64,000 bases of DNA, taken from positions 1-64,000 of the forward strand of contig JASAMV010006906.1 in assembly GCA_030248065.1 (NCBI GenBank), written 5' to 3'. This DNA comes from Rhynchonema sp. JSB1_4 (taxonomy: Eukaryota; Nematoda; Chromadorea; Monhysterida; Xyalidae). The first letter of the stretch is position 1, and each line of letters opens with the position of its first letter. Positions 43,842 to 52,135 of the stretch are shown here, one piece after another. The notes beneath the pieces were generated by a model, which made no database searches, was not told where the DNA came from, and worked only from the letters and a program-made list of their open reading frames with translations. The position numbers and the translations under genes were made by a program.

Positions 43842-43876
43842 GGCAGGCGGGCCCCAATGGAGGGCCTCTTTTTTGT
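43842..43876 (-). promoter_or_regulatory. Intergenic motif copy 8 with GC hairpin
   Basis: Minus strand AAAAAAGAGGCCC..GGGCCCGCCTGCC: an A-run, a GGCCC/GGGCC inverted pair and the CCTGCC box between two minus-strand genes. It lacks a perfect AATAAA. Confidence 0.45.
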
Positions 43877-43909
43877 ATTTTCTGTGTTTTTCGGAACTGT
43901 ATTGGATAT

Positions 43910-44482
43910 TTACAACTGATTCAGAGCCGTGGACGTGGCCAATTCGAGCTCGAAACACGACAAACACTGCGTGATGAAGAGTGTGAGAGTCCTTTTCTCG
44001 GGACACCACTGTTGGCTGCGTTTGCTCGTTTTCGTGTAGCAGACGTCACAGAAACTGGACGTGTGCACAGCAGCGCGAGCCTCCGTGAACTGTGAATCGA
44101 GAAGCTTGTAACCGCGCTGTGTGACCGGTTTTTGCACGGACATGGGCGTTGAAAATGCGACACTGATGGCGTTGATCAATTTTGTGATATGTACACAACG
44201 TTCACACAATGTTATGGCCGAGCTGACTTCGTCCGAATTGGAATAGTGCATCGGTTTCCTGTCAGCATTTTGTCTGCGGCAATAACGACACACGGCAAAG
44301 CTGTACGTGTGGCGTTTCACCGGTTTCACCATGGTTTTCTGACGCACACTGGTCAGTCTGCGTGGGTGGAATTTTCTGACTGATTTCGGTGTGCTGTGAA
44401 TCGGGGTGCGATACATTTTGCGGCGTTTTGGGCTCGGAGAATGCTTCTCCGGCGTAATATCAGCATTCAATGTGATATCCAT
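43910..44482 (-). CDS. CxxC zinc-binding accessory protein, family B copy 2
   Basis: A 190-aa protein from ATG 44482. A basic Pro/Ser/Arg-rich head of about 60 residues (PSPKRRKMYRTP) could be a nuclear localisation region. FAVCRYCRRQNA, SSAITLCERCVHITKL, SFCDVCYTKTSKR and ITQCLSCFELE follow. The four Cys pairs align one for one with the protein at 27242-27748, though the genes lie 16 kb apart on the same strand. This indicates one duplication with later insertion of other material between them. Role unknown; zinc-binding is inferred from spacing. Confidence 0.7.
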   Translation of the reverse strand: MDITLNADITPEKHSPSPKRRKMYRTPIHSTPKSVRKFHPRRLTSVRQKTMVKPVKRHTYSFAVCRYCRRQNADRKPMHYSNSDEVSSAITLCERCVHITKLINAISVAFSTPMSVQKPVTQRGYKLLDSQFTEARAAVHTSSFCDVCYTKTSKRSQQWCPEKRTLTLFITQCLSCFELELATSTALNQL

Positions 44483-44623
44483 CTTTTTGCGACACGCTTG
44501 TTCACAAATGAATGTCAGCTGTTGTTGGTACGCACGTCAGTACACGTGAGCCCTATGCTGATTGGCTAGCCCCGCCTCCCGCTACCGTCTCACAGCTGCT
44601 GGTCTGACGCTGTTTCATTCACG

Positions 44624-44815
44624 ATGAAACGCTTGTACTACACTTGGATTGTTCTGGAGCCGTGCCAAGGGGGTGTACCGAAAGTAGTTGGCACCGCGCC
44701 AAAATTGTTCGAAACGAAGCAAGCGGCGTTACAACACGCATATGTGCATGCAAGACCGAATGAAACACAAAGAGTTGATGTAATCAGCATGGAACTCGAG
44801 TTTAGCTTGTGGTAA
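44624..44815 (+). CDS. Small ORF of unknown function
   Basis: A 63-aa frame (MKRLYYTWIVLEPC) without a recognised domain. It converges on the polymerase gene and overlaps its stop by 14 nt. Gene-dense surroundings make it plausible but unproven. Confidence 0.4.
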   Translation: MKRLYYTWIVLEPCQGGVPKVVGTAPKLFETKQAALQHAYVHARPNETQRVDVISMELEFSLW

Positions 44816-47800
44816 AGCCATACGGAAGTGAATTGTGTGTATTTGGAATGTGCCGTCTTTTCGTGAAGTGATTTCTCATTTTCTTCACGATATATTTCGT
44901 GAAAACTTGTTGTTGTCTGTTTCGTGTGAAAACAAGCTGGCGTGATTCCGTTATTGTTTGTGACATGACCATTTGGTGCATTTGAATAAAACTGATTCCT
45001 GCATTCTCAGAAACCCTGAAACCTTTAGCTCTCACTTCATGCCGTTCTTCGTTGCTGGTTTTGCTGCGCAATCTGTACGAGTATGTTTTTGGGCTGCTAA
45101 TTACAATCTCGGTCATTTCGTATCCATCCTGAATTTCATTCGTCATACTGCCCAGCATACCTATGGGTCGCGATACTGCAACAATTGGGTTCGGTTCACC
45201 CCTTCTGTGGGTGAATATGACAGCATCTGTGTCAACATAAAGTAGCCGCGTACCCAATAACGACATGTGTTGATGCAAAAACATACGCGCCAAGGCACAC
45301 AGAGTGACCGCGTGCACCTTTGAGGCACTTACAAGTGGGGTTGCGAGGTGTTTATCTTTGCGGTAACTGACACACATTATATCTGACGAGACTGGGACAA
45401 CATTGGTGACTCTATTGGCGGGGCTGTGGATGGTCGTTAAATATTTGCCTGGATCACTGAAAAATAATGTCGCAATTCTGTCCCATGTTTCGGCAAGCTT
45501 ACCATATTGAGCTACACAGCTGAGCTTGGCCGTGGCACGTTTGGCGGGATTATTTTCAATTTCGTCTGGCTGTAATTTTATTCCTTCGTGTTCCCACAAA
45601 AGATCACAATAACGTTGTTTCTCCTCGCGTGTTTGCACATTTGCGGGATAAGGAGAACTTTTGACTTTCTCGGCAAAAAAGTGAGTTATGTAACTGGCAA
45701 ATAAGCCACCCGTTTTTGTCTTTGTGTCGTACTGTAGTGTTTTGGGAAACGTCCATACTTCATAAACATCACGAATTTCATAACCCAATAGGACCGCATA
45801 TTGAAGCTCCTGTGTGGCAAATCCATATGGGCCAATAAGTTTTTCTTTTTCAGAATGCGTGCATTTGTCAGCCTGGTTTTTGGTCAATCCACAAGCTTTG
45901 CAGCACACGTATATGTTCCTGCCCTCATTGTCCCTCAGCGGCAGCAATGGGAGCAAGATATCGCTGGGAGCTTTCACTGTACAAAAAACAACCCCATTAT
46001 ACTGGCTAATGTCTCCAAAATTTTCTGTCACCACTTTTGGACGTCCTATTGGGAACGGGTAGTACTTCTGAATGTATCCGTACAAGCTGACGGCGTCGTA
46101 ATAACAAAGTTCCCAATCGTCATCAGCCTTGGCATACCTGCGGAAAACTTCAACTCTGCCTGCAAATAAACTTTTATCAATGTCCAGAGTCGGTGCAACA
46201 TTAACTGTTGGCTCCCACAATTTATAGGCATCTGTTTCGCGGATTGTCTGAAACTCGCACTCCCAAATTCTGACGTGGTGCGGAACCAACGAGCGAATTT
46301 TGAGGTCGCGTTCCAACGTTTTCTGATAGAGTTCCGCAAATGTGTGCTTTCTGCCTTTCATTCTCTCATGAGAAGGCATACACAAATTGTGTCCGTGTAT
46401 TGCACACCCGTGGAACGAGAAAGCAACTGAAACTTTGGTTCCGTTTAGTATCGCACCATCTAGTTTGAAAGATCCGACGGAAATTTCGCGATCATTTGAC
46501 GCCATGTGAATTTTCTGGCCGCGTTTATGTTGCTCCCACATTAACCAAAGTTGGGATACCTTACTGTACATATCACCATGTCGCCACCCAGAAATGGGCA
46601 TCAAAGCAATGCTGTTTTTTGGCATATATTTCATGCGGAAAGTTTTATCACAAATATTTGGCAAACTGACGGCCTCGGAAAACGGGCAAAGTCCTGTCAA
46701 TGATAAAAAGTTTGTCCTGAACGCCGTGCATCCAAGTTGCAACAACTTGGCATCGGCCAGACAATAGGTGTGAAGCGTTGTTTGCATGCAAAACGGCTGC
46801 TTTTCAGCCTCGCTGTACCACTCCAAAAAAGCAGCTTTTCTCTTTGCTGTCATGTTTTCGGGCGAAAAATACTTCATTTCGGGGATTTTTCCTTTGTAAT
46901 GTAACGTTTCACTTTTCAAGAAGTCGTATGGGAAAAATTGTTTGACCTCGCTCAGCCCCAACATTGAGGTAAATCGGTCAAGTGAAAAATTCAAATAACT
47001 GAATGAATCTATAAACTTCAATGTTTTGTATGTCATGGCCAGCACCTTTGTGCCTCTCATGATGCATTTGGGTACGGTGCCCGTTTTCAGCATTTCACGT
47101 AAGACGAACAGCATATCGAATGACTGAGCGTTATGGGCAATAAAAACTGCATTGCGTTGTGCCAAGACCCACTGCGTGAACTGCACAATCGATGTTTGAC
47201 CTTGGAAAACCTTGATTTCGTTTCCGGCACAACCACAACTTTGTTTCAGACACTCGAAAATAGCCACAATGTACAAAACCGAATGTTCGTAAATATTGGG
47301 AACCGTTTGTGTAGCCGTTGTTTCGAAATCATAATAGATTATGTGCTCTTTTTTCTGGGCCAGACTTTTGTACTGTGGCATATAGCATGTGTGAGATTGT
47401 TCTTGGTACGCGCGGCACAAAAAGCACCACTGTGTGTAACATTTGTGATCGTGTGAAGGTCTGATTTGGTAAATTTTGCCGCACTTCTTGCATCTTTGCA
47501 GCGTTTCGCATATAGATTGTCGTTTGCGGTTGTTTTTTGTGACTTTGATGGAATGGTTTATGAAGCAATCGTTAGGCATAGTTCTGTTACATTTTTGGCA
47601 CGTTTTCATTGATCCTTGCTTTTTGCAGCGGGCTTCAAAACAATATTCACACTTTTCCTTCTCGCACAAGTGACGCCGTCGGTTTTGGAAACTTTTCTGG
47701 CATGAAAAGCAATACCCGTGACCGCCAAAAAAACTTTGAGCTGTGATCAGTTGATAGTGAGCGTTGCGAAATACTAAATTAATGCGCTTGTCTCTCCCTT

Positions 47801-48719
47801 TCAGACCAATAAAAATTGGCGCGTTTGCATTGTCACCATCAAATAAGTTTATTTGAAAATCACTGAAATATTCTTGTATTTGCATAATTTGTGTGCGGGT
47901 AACCATTGTTCCTTTTTCAAATCGCATAATGTCGCGAATTTTTTCGGCTTCTGCTTTTTGCTTCTTTTGGTTTCGCAACAAGTTTCTGAACTGTTTTCTG
48001 CCCTCCAAAAGAGCCATGCCAAGTGCCAAACTTTGAAATGCACACAAATTGTCTGTACAATTTGGGCTAACCGAAGTTCTTCCACCTGCCAGATTTTGCA
48101 CTCTGACCAATCTGACACGCAAAATATCCGAAATAGAAACACTTTGTCTGCTTTCCAATACCCTACCAAGCATGGCGAGCAGCTTGTCGGCTTTTGCTTC
48201 TTTGTAATTCTCAAATTGTGCGATTATAGGCCTGTTGAAGTCTGGATGGTCAATTGTGAGACCTATTTTGTCGGTGGGCGTTGCATCAGAACAAACTTGT
48301 TTTATACTGGACCTTATTGCGTCGGTCAGCAATGTTTCCGGATTTTCTCCGCGGTTGGTTATTTTGAGCTCATATTGGGACGCAAAAGTGTGAAATTTTT
48401 TGACATAGACGTGGTCCAGCATTCGCAAAGTCCATCGTTTTGGTTGTGAGCCGCCGGGCATCATTTCGGGACTTTCTGGAGTTTGCGGGCGTCGTGCGAC
48501 CATCTCTGGACTAGGGGGAGGAGTGGGAGTTTTTGCGCCTCCGGTTTGTTCATTACCAATTTCCATCATCTGTGAATCGGTAACGTACTGTTGTGTGTCA
48601 TAATCTGGAGGTTGCGGTATCCATCCCGTTTCATTAACGATTGGTATCATTTCCGAGTCTTTGACGTAACCTTGGGAATCATATTCAGGTGCCTGAGGCA
48701 CCCACCCGTCCGCTTCCAT
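44802..48719 (-). CDS. PolB: Protein-primed family-B DNA polymerase of the element
   Basis: About 1305 aa, unspliced, from ATG 48719 (the longer reading starts with GTG). The N-terminus holds two diverged copies of a roughly 28-residue unit, GWVPQAPEYDSQGYV and GWIPQPPDYDTQQYV. A Polinton polymerase N-domain follows (KIGLTIDHPDFNRPII). Then a Cys/His zinc region (about 345-455), Exo I YYDFETT (about 472), Exo II FIAHNAQSFD, Exo III YCLADAKLLQ, palm motif A YYDAVSLYGY, motif B KLSCVAQYG and motif C LLYVDTDAV. All catalytic acidic residues are in place. Such enzymes replicate linear genomes using a terminal protein and copy the inverted repeats. The start lies 34 nt from the divergent TBP-like gene, which suggests a shared promoter. 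Confidence 0.95.
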   Translation of the reverse strand: MEADGWVPQAPEYDSQGYVKDSEMIPIVNETGWIPQPPDYDTQQYVTDSQMMEIGNEQTGGAKTPTPPPSPEMVARRPQTPESPEMMPGGSQPKRWTLRMLDHVYVKKFHTFASQYELKITNRGENPETLLTDAIRSSIKQVCSDATPTDKIGLTIDHPDFNRPIIAQFENYKEAKADKLLAMLGRVLESRQSVSISDILRVRLVRVQNLAGGRTSVSPNCTDNLCAFQSLALGMALLEGRKQFRNLLRNQKKQKAEAEKIRDIMRFEKGTMVTRTQIMQIQEYFSDFQINLFDGDNANAPIFIGLKGRDKRINLVFRNAHYQLITAQSFFGGHGYCFSCQKSFQNRRRHLCEKEKCEYCFEARCKKQGSMKTCQKCNRTMPNDCFINHSIKVTKNNRKRQSICETLQRCKKCGKIYQIRPSHDHKCYTQWCFLCRAYQEQSHTCYMPQYKSLAQKKEHIIYYDFETTATQTVPNIYEHSVLYIVAIFECLKQSCGCAGNEIKVFQGQTSIVQFTQWVLAQRNAVFIAHNAQSFDMLFVLREMLKTGTVPKCIMRGTKVLAMTYKTLKFIDSFSYLNFSLDRFTSMLGLSEVKQFFPYDFLKSETLHYKGKIPEMKYFSPENMTAKRKAAFLEWYSEAEKQPFCMQTTLHTYCLADAKLLQLGCTAFRTNFLSLTGLCPFSEAVSLPNICDKTFRMKYMPKNSIALMPISGWRHGDMYSKVSQLWLMWEQHKRGQKIHMASNDREISVGSFKLDGAILNGTKVSVAFSFHGCAIHGHNLCMPSHERMKGRKHTFAELYQKTLERDLKIRSLVPHHVRIWECEFQTIRETDAYKLWEPTVNVAPTLDIDKSLFAGRVEVFRRYAKADDDWELCYYDAVSLYGYIQKYYPFPIGRPKVVTENFGDISQYNGVVFCTVKAPSDILLPLLPLRDNEGRNIYVCCKACGLTKNQADKCTHSEKEKLIGPYGFATQELQYAVLLGYEIRDVYEVWTFPKTLQYDTKTKTGGLFASYITHFFAEKVKSSPYPANVQTREEKQRYCDLLWEHEGIKLQPDEIENNPAKRATAKLSCVAQYGKLAETWDRIATLFFSDPGKYLTTIHSPANRVTNVVPVSSDIMCVSYRKDKHLATPLVSASKVHAVTLCALARMFLHQHMSLLGTRLLYVDTDAVIFTHRRGEPNPIVAVSRPIGMLGSMTNEIQDGYEMTEIVISSPKTYSYRLRSKTSNEERHEVRAKGFRVSENAGISFIQMHQMVMSQTITESRQLVFTRNRQQQVFTKYIVKKMRNHFTKRRHIPNTHNSLPYGFTTS

Positions 48720-48780
48720 TTTTACAAATGAAAATCGCGCACAGCGCACTTTAATGCTTTTTGTGACCTACTTTGCCGCA
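48720..48780. promoter_or_regulatory. Divergent promoter region between PolB and TBP-like gene
   Basis: Only 34-61 bp separate the two outward start codons (48719 and 48754 or 48781). The stretch includes GCGCACAGCGCAC and a TTTAATG. No canonical TATA box is seen. Confidence 0.4.
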
Positions 48781-49314
48781 ATGGTTGCACTGACCAATGT
48801 GGTGGCCAAGGCTAAGCTGTCACGGTCTCTTGATCTGGCTGCTTGCGCCAAAAAGTTAGGAGGCAAGTACGAACCTCAAAAAATTCAAATGATGCGTTGG
48901 AGGGTTGCGCTACCTAAATGTACTTTCATGTTTTTTGCAAACGGTTCATTTATAGTTAACGGAGTGAGGTCAATCAGTGCGGCTCACACTGCGATAGAAC
49001 ACATGTTACAACAGCTGACCTCAAAATGTGGATTGAATGCACATTTGCAGCCCAATACATTCGCCGTTTGCAATATGATTTATTGCGGCTCATTGGGGTA
49101 TTGCGTTGACCTTGTACATTTGAATAACAGTAGAGTGTTACAGTTTGAAGCAGAGTTACACAACGGGGGTTTGATGCGCATTGGGAACGTTACAGTAATT
49201 TTATTTGCGAACGGTAAATTTCTTTTGAAAAACGTCAAGTGCGAGTCAGAAATGCTCAGTTGCGTGTCATACTTACAACGGGCATTAAAGTGCAACATTT
49301 CAGCCGCAAAATAA
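48754..49314 (+). CDS. TATA-binding-protein-like factor (two TBP repeats)
   Basis: A 186-aa protein (177 aa if ATG 48781 is used, where homology begins). Two tandem TBP saddle repeats are visible. Repeat 1: LTNVVAKAKLSRSLDLAACA, YEPQKIQMMRWRVALPKCTF, then MFFANGSFIVNGVRS. Repeat 2: FAVCNMIYCGSLGYCVDL, then GNVTVILFANGKFLLKNVKC. Both keep the TBP signature of a hydrophobic strand, F-x-N/S-G-K/S and an NG/KN turn, with the same order and spacing as the eukaryotic TBP core (about 180 aa), and lack the variable N-terminal extension. TBP nucleates RNA polymerase II/III initiation. Here it may direct host polymerase to viral promoters. A host-derived pseudogene is unlikely, since it is unspliced, open and fits tightly between PolB and the next gene. 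Confidence 0.85.
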   Translation: MLFVTYFAAMVALTNVVAKAKLSRSLDLAACAKKLGGKYEPQKIQMMRWRVALPKCTFMFFANGSFIVNGVRSISAAHTAIEHMLQQLTSKCGLNAHLQPNTFAVCNMIYCGSLGYCVDLVHLNNSRVLQFEAELHNGGLMRIGNVTVILFANGKFLLKNVKCESEMLSCVSYLQRALKCNISAAK

Positions 49315-49315
49315 A

Positions 49316-49615
49316 ATGTCTCAACACTTGCTTCTCGTTTGGTGTTTTATGCTTGGGATTACGGTTGGTACATTATTATTTGCCCTCTCTCTTTACATCC
49401 AACCGTGCTCCATTCCGCAAGATTACACAGACATTTTTTGCTCAAACGCACATGCAGTAGAACACACATTGAAGGACAATACTTTGCGCTTTCATTCTAC
49501 AAACAAAGCAACCACTATCGGGTGCGCGGCCTATGTGCGAAACGTTGCGTTACAGCACAAGTGTAGTTTTGTGGGTATACACAATGACACATTGTATGTT
49601 CAAACCTCTGGCTGA
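49316..49615 (+). CDS. Small membrane protein, unknown
   Basis: A 99-aa protein whose ATG follows the TBP-like stop by one base (TAAAATG). One N-terminal hydrophobic span (about residues 6-29, LLVWCFMLGITVGTLLFALSLY) is followed by a domain with five Cys after it, suggesting a type II or signal-anchored protein with disulphides. No homologue is recognised. Its place at the head of the virion gene block suggests a structural or entry-related role, which is inference only. Confidence 0.65.
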   Translation: MSQHLLLVWCFMLGITVGTLLFALSLYIQPCSIPQDYTDIFCSNAHAVEHTLKDNTLRFHSTNKATTIGCAAYVRNVALQHKCSFVGIHNDTLYVQTSG

Positions 49616-50231
49616 ACCGCTGGACCCTAGAATAAGAACACCAGCACGTATTATTGTCAGTGCGGCCAGTCAAGGCGGAAAAACACAAATTTGTAAAGAA
49701 CTCATACGACGATGCGACACCATCTTCGACCGACCGCCAGGGTGTATTATGGTGTGTTATAAAGTTAACCCGCAACAGTACTATGATCTTCAAGATGACC
49801 CTCGTGTTGTGTTGAAAGAAGGCTGGCCCGATCCTCAAGTTTTGGCCAATGTTCAAAATCCACCATCTCTGCTGCTCATCGATGATATGATAGACAATTT
49901 AAAAAATGCTGTTGATTGGTTCGTCAGATTGTCGCATCACCTTGACACGTCAGTATTACTAACAACGCAAGAATTGTACCACAAAGATATGAGAATCTTG
50001 AGGCTGAATTGCACAGGGTTTCTGTTTTTGAAAAACCCCAGTGACGGGTCATCCATTAACACGATTTCCAGGCAGTTAAATTCACGACAGAGAAATAAAA
50101 TGCTCAGCGCGTATGCTGATGCCACACGAGAGAACTATTCGCATTTGTTTGTGGATTGTAGTTTGAAGACCGACGACCGTTTTCGGTTACGAAGTTGCAT
50201 AACCAGCGTGCCTCAAATTTATTATCTCTAA
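49596..50231 (+). CDS. ATP: FtsK/HerA-type genome packaging ATPase
   Basis: About 211 aa from ATG 49596 (MFKPLAEP); alternative in-frame ATGs are at 49584 and 49533. Walker A reads IIVSAASQGGKTQICKEL near residues 17-34, and Walker B PPSLLLIDDMID near 86-97. A sensor-like TSVLLTTQELYHKD and an arginine-rich tail follow. Size and layout match the A32-like packaging ATPases of Polintons and adintoviruses, which pump DNA into preformed capsids. It overlaps the preceding small membrane-protein gene by 20 nt and abuts the next (TAAATG). Confidence 0.85.
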   Translation: MFKPLAEPLDPRIRTPARIIVSAASQGGKTQICKELIRRCDTIFDRPPGCIMVCYKVNPQQYYDLQDDPRVVLKEGWPDPQVLANVQNPPSLLLIDDMIDNLKNAVDWFVRLSHHLDTSVLLTTQELYHKDMRILRLNCTGFLFLKNPSDGSSINTISRQLNSRQRNKMLSAYADATRENYSHLFVDCSLKTDDRFRLRSCITSVPQIYYL

Positions 50232-50543
50232 ATGAAACGTCTCAGAAAACACCGCCTTTTTCTTGAGTTTCTCTTGAAATCAGGCCGAAAACGCCGCCCC
50301 GCAATTAAAAGCGCCAGTGACGATCAGATAAAACTTATTTCTGATATTTCCATTAATATTCTCAGCAACATTCTTGACATTGACAAGTCAACGTTGAGAA
50401 AGCTCAAAAAATTCAAAAAAGTTGTCCGACTTTTGGCCGATACGTCCGTTTCCATAAAGCGCAAGCGCAATGCTCTCATTAAATCTGCACCCAGTCTCCT
50501 TTCCCTAATTATTCCGCCAGCTTTAAGATTATTGCAAAAATGA
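50232..50543 (+). CDS. Conserved basic Polinton protein (about 100 aa)
   Basis: A 103-aa protein with a basic start (MKRLRKHRLFLEFLLKSG), a central helical stretch (DDQIKLISDISINILSNILD), a Lys-rich segment (STLRKLKKFKKVVRLLAD) and a hydrophobic end. The pattern RKH..FL..L, then an AILNVLxG-like helix, then RLLADxxVSxKxKR is one I recognise from small proteins next to the integrase in many animal Polintons. Their role is not established; a DNA-binding core or scaffold is possible. The next gene starts inside its stop (ATGA). Confidence 0.7.
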   Translation: MKRLRKHRLFLEFLLKSGRKRRPAIKSASDDQIKLISDISINILSNILDIDKSTLRKLKKFKKVVRLLADTSVSIKRKRNALIKSAPSLLSLIIPPALRLLQK

Positions 50544-51145
50544 GCGACGTGCAGAAATGGTGGTTATACCCGCATGCTCTCGGACAATCACCGGCTCAAC
50601 CAGTTTTAAATCAACTCGACTATGACATGCAAAACATTTTGAAAAAGAATATCCCAGCCGACCAGAAAATAAAACTTTTTCATCAAGTGTTGGGAAAACA
50701 TGTCACGGTCAATGAAGGTAATAAAATGTACAAGACCCCGCTGTTGGAACACTCTGAAAAGTTGAAATCTGATGAAAAGCCGTCTTATGGACTAATTCCC
50801 ACAAAAAAGGGCAAAAAGGCCGCAGAAATAATAGAAACTTACATACCCGATCTGTTTGATTCAGATGACAAACTTTTAGTCAAAGGCGAGCCAGTACCAG
50901 GAACAAACCGTTGGGACATATTAAATCATTTAGTTTCTGGGAGACAGAAACAAAAACCGCCCCCGACCGGAACAGGATATGTGCTAAACGAGCTTCAAGA
51001 ACGTAACGTACCGGAAACAGTGCTTTTGAACCCGAATTTACGCACTCCAGTTCCAAAAACTCCAGTCCCGCTCACATCTCCCCGCGCGCCAAAAACCAGA
51101 CGTCGGATGCCACGAACAAAGCGAAAATTTGATGAACAAGAATGA
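50540..51145 (+). CDS. Polinton-conserved protein upstream of integrase
   Basis: A 201-aa protein. The N-terminus (MQNILKKNIPADQKIKLFHQ) fits a short helical motif common to proteins at this position in Polintons. The middle holds GLIPTKKGKKAAEIIETY and VKGEPVPGTNRWDILNHLV, typical of the family's '...G.V..GSN..DLI..' region. The C-terminus is Pro/Arg/Lys-rich. A virion or core function is likely but unproven. Coupled by ATGA overlaps on both sides to the basic protein and the integrase. Confidence 0.65.
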   Translation: MSDVQKWWLYPHALGQSPAQPVLNQLDYDMQNILKKNIPADQKIKLFHQVLGKHVTVNEGNKMYKTPLLEHSEKLKSDEKPSYGLIPTKKGKKAAEIIETYIPDLFDSDDKLLVKGEPVPGTNRWDILNHLVSGRQKQKPPPTGTGYVLNELQERNVPETVLLNPNLRTPVPKTPVPLTSPRAPKTRRRMPRTKRKFDEQE

Positions 51146-52068
51146 ATAAAATTTTAACCAAACTTTATTATTCAGGCCCCACAAAGTATGCAGGTCAGTC
51201 GGCCATTTTACGTGCTGCCAAGCAGAAAAATAAGAAAGTAACACTTAAGAATGTACGAGACTTTTTGGAACGTCAATCCACATACACTCTTCACAAACCT
51301 CTGCGCCACAAATTCAAAAGAAACAAGGTTTTTGCGTTTGGCATAGACCACACTTTGCATATGGACACAGCACACATGATACGCTTAGCCGAGTTCAATG
51401 ACAACGTGCGTTATTTGTTGTGCGTGGTTTGCTGTTTCAGCCGGTACTTATGGGTGGAACCTCTTGAGAACAAACGTCCGGAAACAATAGCCCCAAAATT
51501 GCGGCACATACTCGATTCCACTCGCCAAACGGTCATGTTTTTGTATAGCGATAATTCAACAGAATGGGCTGGCGCTGTAAAGCAGCTTCTGAATGAAAGG
51601 GGCATTGAACATATTGTTTTGAGGACAAGTGCTTTCCATGCTTCAATAGTGGAGCGCAGGATATTAGATTTGAAACGAAAAATATACGCTCACATGACTC
51701 ACAGAAACACGCTGAGGTACATTGATAATTTACAGGCTATATGTCAGGCTCTGAATAACTCTTATCACCGGATCCTCAAACGAACACCGGCATCCATTAA
51801 CGCTTCGAACGAGAGTGAAGTTTTGAAAGAACGCACGAAACAAGACCAACCAAGCGGTCCGCCCAAATTTCATGTGGGTGACAAAGTCAGAATTCAGGTC
51901 GAGAAAACGGCATTTCAGAGAGGATACACAAAAAACTTCTCAGACGAAATTTTCACAATTCACAGAGTTCTGAAACACGAGCCATGTCTTTATGAGTTGA
52001 AAGATGTTTTCGGCGAAGTTTTGCAAGGCAAGTGGTACGCGTGGGAATTATCTCGGATACGCCAGTAA
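51142..52068 (+). CDS. INT: Retrovirus-like integrase (Polinton type)
   Basis: A 308-aa protein with an rve catalytic domain. First Asp in TLHMDTAHMIRL (about residue 73), second in LYSDNSTEWAGAVKQLL (about 134), third acidic residue in HASIVERRILDLK (about 172). This completes the D,D-35-E triad, although the second motif is SDN rather than the usual TDKG. The family signature RYIDNLQAICQALNNSYHRI follows, and then an SH3/chromodomain-like C-terminus (FHVGDKVRIQ, then GKWYAWELSRI). It integrates the linear genome through its terminal repeats. The stop TAA precedes the next gene's ATG by 67 nt. Confidence 0.9.
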   Translation: MNKILTKLYYSGPTKYAGQSAILRAAKQKNKKVTLKNVRDFLERQSTYTLHKPLRHKFKRNKVFAFGIDHTLHMDTAHMIRLAEFNDNVRYLLCVVCCFSRYLWVEPLENKRPETIAPKLRHILDSTRQTVMFLYSDNSTEWAGAVKQLLNERGIEHIVLRTSAFHASIVERRILDLKRKIYAHMTHRNTLRYIDNLQAICQALNNSYHRILKRTPASINASNESEVLKERTKQDQPSGPPKFHVGDKVRIQVEKTAFQRGYTKNFSDEIFTIHRVLKHEPCLYELKDVFGEVLQGKWYAWELSRIRQ

Positions 52069-52135
52069 ACTTACGCTGAAGTGTGCTCCAATTCTTGGAT
52101 TATTCGTATTATCGTTACTTCGCTTCATTACAAAA

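Noticed and set aside
44802..48749. Longer polymerase start at 48749
   Set aside because: That position is a GTG on the minus strand; the first ATG is at 48719.
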